DNA of 5,334 nucleotides, taken from positions 1-5,334 of the forward strand of contig CAMNAH010000088.1 of NCBI GenBank assembly GCA_946530775.1, in the 5' to 3' direction. This document shows positions 1-3,922 of the stretch, piece after piece (the stretch's first letter is position 1; every line of letters starts with the position of its first letter). Below the pieces are notes generated by a model. It had not been told where the DNA came from and did not search any database. It saw only the letters and a list, made by a program, of their open reading frames with translations. This DNA comes from an uncultured Coriobacteriales bacterium (GTDB lineage: Bacteria > Actinomycetota > Coriobacteriia > Coriobacteriales > Atopobiaceae). The position numbers and the translations under genes are program-made.

Positions 1-1568
1 TAGACATGCACCTCGCGGATCATGGCGGTGCTGCTCTGATGCGGCAGCGACAGCCTTAAGAAGCCCGCGATCGTTCCGTCCGGCGCTACCCACTGGAGGA
101 AGCGCTCGCTGCTCACGGCCGTAACGTAAGGCAGGCATTCCATATGCAGGTCAAGCGCGTCGATCTCGCCGGTCGCGATCTCGCGCGAGCGGATCTCGTC
201 GATATGCGCACCCGTCTCGTGCTCGCGCTCATCGACCATCTGGCGCAGGTTGGTCTTCTTGTTGCCTGCCACGATGTCGCCCGACGAGATGTCGCGGATC
301 ATGCGGGAGATACGAACGTAGGCGGGGGTGGCGGCAACATCGGCGGCGAGCACGCCGATGAGCTCGTCTTCCGTGTAGGGCTGCCACGCGCCCTGCTCGT
401 AGAGCCGGCCCAGCGCTGCGCTCTCGACCAGCACGCAGGGGTAGAGCTTGACCTCGTCGGGCAGAAAGCGCGGATCTTCGACGAGCATGCGATACTCGCG
501 CATGTCGCTTTCGGGCGTGGCGCCGGGGAGGTTCGCCATCATGTGGACGAGGATCTTGAAGCCATAGAGCCGCAGGCACGAGAAGGCCTCGGCGATGCGC
601 TCGACGGTGACGCGGCGTCCGCAGAGATCGAGGATGCGCTGGTCAAGGCTTTGGATGCCGATCTGCACCTTGGTGCAGCCGAGGAAGCGCATGAAGGTTG
701 CGCTTGCATCGTCCACCAGATCGGGGCGCGTCTCCACGCAGAGTCCCACCACGCGATGGTGGGCATCCTCGTTGATGCGCTGCTGGGCTTTGAGCTCATC
801 GGCCGTTGCCGTCTGGATCGCGCGGGCCCGCTCCCAGGCTTCGCGCGTATAGAGTTGCGCGATTGCCTGGTTGTAGCTGCAGGTTCCCATCGTGACGGCG
901 TCCTGAGTTGCGCGTACCTGCTCGGCGAGCTCCGCGGGGTCCGAAGACACGCCGCACGTCTCATAGAACGCGCGGAGCTCCTGCACGCGCGCCTGCGCTT
1001 CCGTATCGCTGTCGTTGAGCGCGCGGAAGAGCTCGGAGACAAACCAGAGCTGGTACTCGCGCGGGTAGTCGCTCCAGGTGCCGCCGAGCACGATGAGCTC
1101 GATCTTGTCGGTCACATGGCCGTTCGATTCGAGCAGGTCGAGACGGGCACGAACCTGCAGGTAGGGATCGAAGAAGCAACGTTCCGCGCGCTGGCAGGCG
1201 GGCTCGGCGGAGAGGTAGCTCTTGGGCATGCGCACGTCGTTGGGGCAGTAGACGCAGGCGCTCGAGCAGGCGTGCGGCATGGTGACCACCGTGATGGTGG
1301 CGACACCCGATGCCGTGCGGCGCGGTTTGAGCTTGAGGATGCGCAGGATCTTGCGGTCCTCGTCGGGCGTGATGCCCCAGCTTTGCCACGTATCTCCAGC
1401 TTCATCGCGCACGCTCCGGTAGTAGGAGAGCAGCTCCAGCTTGCCGATGTGGCGCGCCATGTCGCGCACCTCGCGGTTGTGGCGCCGGATGCGCTTGGCG
1501 AGCCAAACGGTATCGGGCGTGTCGCCCGAGCGGAGGGCCGCGATGATGTCTTGGATGATGGTGTCCAT
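1..1568 (-). CDS. elp3: Elp3-type tRNA wobble-uridine modification enzyme (radical SAM + GNAT), C-terminus cut by window
   Basis: Elp3 uses a radical SAM centre and acetyl-CoA to build the carboxymethyl group (cm5) on uridine 34 of tRNA. The frame is open for 522 codons and runs off the left edge. A radical SAM cluster motif is at C101-x3-C105-x2-C108 (CSSACVYCP), followed by SYLSAEPA (116-123), DPYLQ (133-137), GHVTDKIELIVLGGTW (149-164), GLCVETRPD (274-282), IGIQSLD (302-308), FKILVHMMANLPG (336-348) and KLYPC (373-377). These are the hallmark blocks of the family. The GNAT domain starts around residue 476 and is cut just after IREVHV, so about 80 residues are probably missing. Residues of roughly 187-255 form an insertion relative to yeast Elp3. 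ATG at 1568 is the only sensible start, because an in-frame TAG lies two codons upstream. No Shine-Dalgarno sequence is present. Many overlapping open frames exist here, but only this one encodes a recognisable protein. Confidence 0.93.
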   Translation of the reverse strand, partial: MDTIIQDIIAALRSGDTPDTVWLAKRIRRHNREVRDMARHIGKLELLSYYRSVRDEAGDTWQSWGITPDEDRKILRILKLKPRRTASGVATITVVTMPHACSSACVYCPNDVRMPKSYLSAEPACQRAERCFFDPYLQVRARLDLLESNGHVTDKIELIVLGGTWSDYPREYQLWFVSELFRALNDSDTEAQARVQELRAFYETCGVSSDPAELAEQVRATQDAVTMGTCSYNQAIAQLYTREAWERARAIQTATADELKAQQRINEDAHHRVVGLCVETRPDLVDDASATFMRFLGCTKVQIGIQSLDQRILDLCGRRVTVERIAEAFSCLRLYGFKILVHMMANLPGATPESDMREYRMLVEDPRFLPDEVKLYPCVLVESAALGRLYEQGAWQPYTEDELIGVLAADVAATPAYVRISRMIRDISSGDIVAGNKKTNLRQMVDEREHETGAHIDEIRSREIATGEIDALDLHMECLPYVTAVSSERFLQWVAPDGTIAGFLRLSLPHQSSTAMIREVHV

Positions 1569-1573
1569 GACAG

Positions 1574-1584
1574 GCTATTATAGC
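1574..1584. promoter_or_regulatory. Overlapping divergent -10 elements between elp3 and the methyltransferase gene
   Basis: The 11-base near-palindrome GCTATTATAGC reads as a perfect TATAAT on the minus strand (1582-1577) and as TATTAT on the plus strand (1576-1581). On the minus strand the ATG of elp3 begins 8 bases after the hexamer, so the expected transcription start is at or next to the start codon: a leaderless mRNA. On the plus strand the expected start is near 1588, giving a leader of about 30 bases to the GTG at 1617. I see no good -35 at 17 bases in either direction; TTGGAT at 1551-1556 with a 19-base spacer is the best plus-strand candidate. Only one polymerase could occupy the site at a time. 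Confidence 0.55.
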
Positions 1585-1616
1585 TGTAGGCTGCAAACGG
1601 GAGGGCTTCAGGGGCC

Positions 1617-2351
1617 GTGGACCGCTTCACCGCACAGAGGATGAGTGCTCTCACCAGCGAGTTCTATGCGCTGGTGGGGGATTCGTTCTCGCGTACGCGC
1701 GCAAGCGCGTGGCCGGGGTGGGAGCGCGTGCTCGACCTTCTCGCCTCGCGTGGGGAGGGCCTCGAGGTGCTCGATGTTGCATGCGGCAATCTGCGCTTCG
1801 AGCGGGCGCTTTTCCCGCGGGTTCCGCATGCGCACGTGCAGGCAATCGACTCGTGCGATGCGATGGCGCAGGACGATGACCCGCGCATCAGCTTCGCGCA
1901 CTGCGATATCGCGGAAGCGCTGCTCGGCGGCGCCAATCTGCCTGTGCTTTCGCCGTGCGACGCCGCCGTGTGCTTTGCGTTCATGCATCATCTGCCGCTC
2001 TTCGAGCAGCGCGTCCGCCTTATGGAGGCGCTCGTGGGTGCCGTGAAGCCGGGCGGCGTGGTTGCGGTCTCGTTCTGGCAGTTCGCCGATGACGAGCGCC
2101 TTATGAGGAAAGCGCAGGCTGCGACCGAGGAGGCTCGGGAGCAGCACGATCTGCGGGGGCTTGGAGCGAGCGATTATCTGATGGGATGGCAGGATGTGCC
2201 GGGCGTGTATCGGTTCTGCCATCATTGCGGCGATGATGAGATCGACCGTCTGATCGATGCCGTGCCGCATGCGCGCGTGGCGGAGCGCTATCGCGCGGAT
2301 GGCATGTCCGGCGAACTCAACCAGTATGTGATCCTCGAGAGGGAGGAATAG
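1617..2351 (+). CDS. Trm9/ALKBH8-like class I SAM-dependent methyltransferase
   Basis: This is a predicted SAM-dependent methyltransferase of 244 residues, cytosolic, with no signal peptide or membrane segment. The N-terminal block FYALVGDSFSRTRASAWPGW (16-35) matches the start of Trm9/ALKBH8 methyltransferases (Y...A..FS.TR...WP). The SAM-binding motif I is VLDVACGN (51-58), with an acidic residue at the end of strand 2 (D78). CFAFMHHLPLFEQRV (119-133) matches the family's VVHHW...RV block, then KPGG (144-147) and FW (153-154). Near the C-terminus VYRFCHHCGDDEIDRLI (197-213) corresponds to the YRYYHLYREGEL-type block of Trm9. In eukaryotes this enzyme methylates cm5U34 to mcm5U34, the step after Elp3, and an elp3 gene lies divergently next to this one. 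Substrate is therefore inferred. GTG 1617 is chosen because GGGAGGG at 1599-1605 lies 11 bases upstream; ATG 1641 would also keep every motif but has no properly spaced ribosome site. Confidence 0.85.
   Translation: MDRFTAQRMSALTSEFYALVGDSFSRTRASAWPGWERVLDLLASRGEGLEVLDVACGNLRFERALFPRVPHAHVQAIDSCDAMAQDDDPRISFAHCDIAEALLGGANLPVLSPCDAAVCFAFMHHLPLFEQRVRLMEALVGAVKPGGVVAVSFWQFADDERLMRKAQAATEEAREQHDLRGLGASDYLMGWQDVPGVYRFCHHCGDDEIDRLIDAVPHARVAERYRADGMSGELNQYVILEREE
2341..2347 (+). promoter_or_regulatory. msrA ribosome binding site inside the upstream gene's last codons
   Basis: GGGAGGA sits 6 bases before the msrA ATG and overlaps the final Glu codons of the methyltransferase gene, whose TAG is at 2349-2351. 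Ribosomes finishing the upstream gene arrive on this site, which predicts translational coupling and a shared transcript. Confidence 0.8.
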
Positions 2352-2353
2352 CC

Positions 2354-2884
2354 ATGAACAGGACGATCTATCTTGCAGGCGGATGCTTCTGGGGCATCGA
2401 GCATCTTATGAAGGCGCTGCCCGGCGTGGTGGAGACCACCTGCGGTTATGCCAACGGCACGGGCGAGCAGGATGCCGACTACCGCACGGTCTGCACGGGA
2501 GAGACCGGCTTCCGCGAGACGGTGCGGGTTGTGTTCGACGATGGTGCGACCTCGGTGGATGCCCTGCTCTACGCGCTGTTCCATGTGATCGATCCCGAGG
2601 CCGTCAACAGGCAGGCGCATGATATCGGGACGCAGTATCAGGCGGGCGTGTACTGGGAGCCCGGCGATGAGGCCGTTGAGGCGGACGTGCATCGCGTGAT
2701 GGACGTCGAGCGTGCGCGCTACGAGCACTTTGCCGTTGAGGAGAAACCGCTCGAGAACTTCTTCGCCGCCGAGGAGTATCACCAGGACTATCTCGACAAG
2801 AACCCGAACGGTTACTGCCATGTGCCGCGGGCGACCATCGCCGAGCTTGCCTCGACGCCCTTCGATACCAACTACTACCGCTAA
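2354..2884 (+). CDS. msrA: Peptide-methionine (S)-S-oxide reductase MsrA
   Basis: MsrA reduces the S-epimer of methionine sulfoxide in proteins and free methionine, using thioredoxin-type electrons in the cytosol. The 176-residue protein has the catalytic GCFWG motif with C11, the family block CGYANG (30-35; the Cys replaces a more usual Val), VCTGETGFRE (46-55, with the catalytic-site Glu at 55), NRQAHDIGTQYQAGVY (85-100, containing the conserved Asp90 and Tyr95) and the C-terminal signature EEYHQDYLDKNPNGYCH (140-156). C155 or C47 could serve as resolving cysteine. Length is normal for a single-domain MsrA with no fused MsrB. The start is fixed by a strong ribosome site and by the 2-base gap to the upstream methyltransferase stop, so the two genes form an operon. 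Identification is secure; the role of C30 is unknown. Confidence 0.97.
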   Translation: MNRTIYLAGGCFWGIEHLMKALPGVVETTCGYANGTGEQDADYRTVCTGETGFRETVRVVFDDGATSVDALLYALFHVIDPEAVNRQAHDIGTQYQAGVYWEPGDEAVEADVHRVMDVERARYEHFAVEEKPLENFFAAEEYHQDYLDKNPNGYCHVPRATIAELASTPFDTNYYR

Positions 2885-2919
2885 GTGGAACACTTTTTAC
2901 CTGGTAAAACGTGTTCCAC
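2885..2919. repeat. 35-base near-perfect inverted repeat immediately after msrA
   Basis: Two 17-base arms (2885-2901 and 2903-2919) flank a single central T, with one mismatch (2894 against 2910). The outer arms are GTGGAACAC / GTGTTCCAC and the core is TTTTACC-T-GGTAAAA. It begins at the base after the msrA stop codon. It could fold as an RNA hairpin that protects or ends the msrA transcript, but no U-run follows it on either strand. A protein-binding palindrome is an equally good reading. Confidence 0.7.
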
Positions 2920-2922
2920 AAG

Positions 2923-2954
2923 GAGAGGGGCCCGACTGACGTCGAGCCCCTCTC
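2923..2954. terminator. GC-rich hairpin between convergent msrA and MarR genes, possible bidirectional terminator
   Basis: Perfect 9-base arms GAGAGGGGC (2923-2931) and GCCCCTCTC (2946-2954) are extended inside by CGAC/GTCG (2933-2936 and 2941-2944) after one mismatch, leaving a TGAC loop. The location between two converging genes fits a shared terminator. The U-tract is weak: TATCTGTATG follows on the plus strand and CTTGTGG on the minus strand. Function is therefore likely but not certain. Confidence 0.5.
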
Positions 2955-3003
2955 TATCTGTATGCCGCGCGTGTGCCTCGGATGCGCGGCCCGCGCAGGC
3001 GCA

Positions 3004-3582
3004 CTAGGCGCGGTGCATCATGTGCGGTCCGTGAGGGCCGTCGGGTCGGCAGCCCTTGGGGCCATGGGGTCCGTGGGGACCGTGGTGGGGTCCGCGCTTC
3101 AGGGCATGCGGGTCGATGCCCTTCTTCTCGAGCTTGGCGGCAACATTGGCGCTGATCTTGTCGACCAGCTCCTCATAGCGCTTACGCTCGTCCTCGTCGA
3201 GGCAGTCGATAACGTCTTCGCGCTCGTCGAGCGCGCTGAGATCGGGCGCCGCGGCGGCTCCCTCCTCGGTCAGGCGAACCGTGATGACGCGCTTGTCGCC
3301 ATCGGACCTCTCGCGAGTGACATAGCCCTTCTCCTCGAGCTTCGAGAGCAGCTCGGAGAGCGACTGCTGGCGCATATCCAGCAGGTAGGAAAGCTCGCGC
3401 TGCGTGGTCTCGGGCTTTGCGGCGAGCAGGGCGAGCACGCGGCCCTGGCCACGCGTGGGATCGCCCCCGGCGAGGCCCTTCTCGTGTGCGACAGCCTGGT
3501 AGTAGCGGTGGATGAGGTGGCCAAGACGTGCGGTCTTGCGTTCGAGGGACAGTTCGGTGCTGTTGATATCCGGTGCGTTCAT
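3004..3582 (-). CDS. MarR-family transcriptional regulator with histidine-rich C-terminal tail
   Basis: This 192-residue protein is a predicted winged helix-turn-helix dimer of the MarR family, which binds palindromic operators and usually loses DNA affinity on binding a ligand, metal or oxidant. Dimerisation helices are expected at about 11-35. The DNA-binding part runs from GRVLALLAAKPETTQRELS (47-65) through the recognition region DMRQQSLSELLSKLEEKGYV (69-88) to the wing RERSDGDKRVITVRLTEEG (90-108). An acidic helical section follows (about 113-160). The tail (about 164-192) is built of Gly-Pro-His repeats with one Cys (GPKGC) and a double Met near the end, and could bind metal. ATG 3582 is chosen because AGGAG lies 7 bases upstream (3594-3590); the frame stays open to 3690 but those extra residues look non-coding and overlap the operator region. 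The gene converges on msrA. Its ligand and targets cannot be read from the window. Confidence 0.93.
   Translation of the reverse strand: MNAPDINSTELSLERKTARLGHLIHRYYQAVAHEKGLAGGDPTRGQGRVLALLAAKPETTQRELSYLLDMRQQSLSELLSKLEEKGYVTRERSDGDKRVITVRLTEEGAAAAPDLSALDEREDVIDCLDEDERKRYEELVDKISANVAAKLEKKGIDPHALKRGPHHGPHGPHGPKGCRPDGPHGPHMMHRA
3007..3093 (-). repeat. Gly-Pro-His codon repeats encoding the MarR tail
   Basis: The 3' end of the MarR gene consists of repeated GGTCC-type units (seen on the plus strand as GGTCCGTG and GGGTCCGTGGGG) that encode Gly-Pro-His triplets. Such short in-frame repeats can change in number by replication slippage, so tail length may differ between strains. Confidence 0.7.
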
Positions 3583-3621
3583 GGACGTTCTCCTATCTTC
3601 TCGCAGGTAGCAAGATACTTC

Positions 3622-3636
3622 GGTACCTGTGTAATT
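3622..3636. promoter_or_regulatory. Proximal copy of the MarR operator-like element
   Basis: GGTACCTGTGTAATT is identical to 3712-3726, exactly 90 bases away. Only one half resembles the distal palindrome; the other side keeps TAC/GTA flanks but lost the inner bases. It lies about 40 bases upstream of the MarR start codon and just after a weak minus-strand promoter candidate (TTGCAT 3665-3660, 16-base spacer, TACTAG 3643-3638), where a bound repressor would block initiation. Confidence 0.5.
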
Positions 3637-3701
3637 CCTAGTATCAAAATACCCCGGATATGCAACTCGATGCATCAGGCCGCTCAGCACACAGCTTCTC
3701 C

Positions 3702-3730
3702 ATATTAGACAGGTACCTGTGTAATTTCAG
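3702..3730 (-). promoter_or_regulatory. Candidate MarR-gene promoter with a palindromic operator in its spacer
   Basis: On the minus strand CTGAAA (3730-3725) and TAATAT (3707-3702) are separated by 17 bases; each matches the sigma-70 consensus at 4 of 6 positions. The spacer holds the perfect 12-base palindrome ACAGGTACCTGT (3709-3720). The symmetry extends to 22 bases (3704-3725) with one mismatched pair, ending in ATTA/TAAT. A dyad of this size inside a promoter and upstream of a marR gene is the classic arrangement for autorepression. The leader would be about 110 bases. Confidence 0.55.
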
Positions 3731-3786
3731 GCAGGGGTCTATTGCTGCAATTTGACCTAGAAAATGCAGGCTGTCGGAAAGCAACC

Positions 3787-3834
3787 TTTGCCTTTTGAGA
3801 CAAATAATTTCAAAAATTTGTCTCGAAAGGCAAA
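3787..3834. repeat. 48-base AT-rich inverted repeat (19-base arms)
   Basis: Arms at 3787-3805 and 3816-3834 pair at 18 of 19 positions, and the exception (3796 with 3825) would be a G-U pair in RNA. The loop is 10 bases (AATTTCAAAA). The inner arms read GAGACAAAT / ATTTGTCTC and the outer ones TTTGCC / GGCAAA. No run of T follows on either strand, so it is not a standard terminator. It sits downstream of the DUF1846 terminator and upstream of the MarR promoter. A regulator site, RNA structure or remnant of a small mobile repeat are all possible. Confidence 0.7.
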
Positions 3835-3863
3835 GTCAGCTCGTATGCGCTCGATATGCAGCG

Positions 3864-3896
3864 AAAAAACCGCGCCATCGGGCGAGGATGGCGCGG
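3864..3896 (-). terminator. Rho-independent terminator of the DUF1846 gene
   Basis: On the minus strand a perfect 9-base stem CCGCGCCAT (3896-3888) pairs with ATGGCGCGG (3878-3870) around a 9-base loop, and is followed directly by six T residues (3869-3864). It begins 27 bases after the stop codon of the DUF1846 gene. The GC-rich stem plus T-run is a textbook intrinsic terminator. Confidence 0.9.
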
Positions 3897-3922
3897 CGTT
3901 CGGGACGATATGGCGGCAACGA

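Larger units (their letters stand above)
3583..3922. other. 340-base intergenic regulatory region between MarR and DUF1846 genes
   Basis: I see no credible gene here. From the MarR start outward it holds: the MarR ribosome site (3594-3590), a 15-base element GGTACCTGTGTAATT at 3622-3636, a second copy at 3712-3726 embedded in a palindrome, an AT-rich stretch, a 48-base dyad (3787-3834) and the terminator of the DUF1846 gene (3864-3896). The stretch around 3770-3835 is much richer in A and T than the flanking genes. Confidence 0.75.

Noticed and set aside
57..59. Rare TTA leucine codon in elp3 as a possible translational control point
   Set aside because: A single TTA codon late in the gene is not evidence of regulation outside the streptomycete bldA context.
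144..1583. Long plus-strand open frame of 479 codons opposite elp3
   Set aside because: Its translation is Ala/Arg/Val/Leu-rich and shows no family motif, while the minus strand encodes the full set of Elp3 blocks; it is a GC-skewed antisense shadow.
2983..2997. TGCGCG-GCC-CGCGCA inverted repeat before the MarR stop
   Set aside because: Six-base GC arms with a 3-base loop and no T-run are common by chance in DNA this GC-rich.
3583..3690. 36-residue N-terminal extension of the MarR protein
   Set aside because: The extension lies over the operator repeat, MarR homologues start near the chosen ATG, and that ATG has a well-placed AGGAG.
2911..3708. Plus-strand open frame of 265 codons opposite the MarR gene
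   Set aside because: It spans the intergenic dyad, the whole antisense of MarR and its promoter, and has no recognisable domain; the minus-strand MarR is clear.
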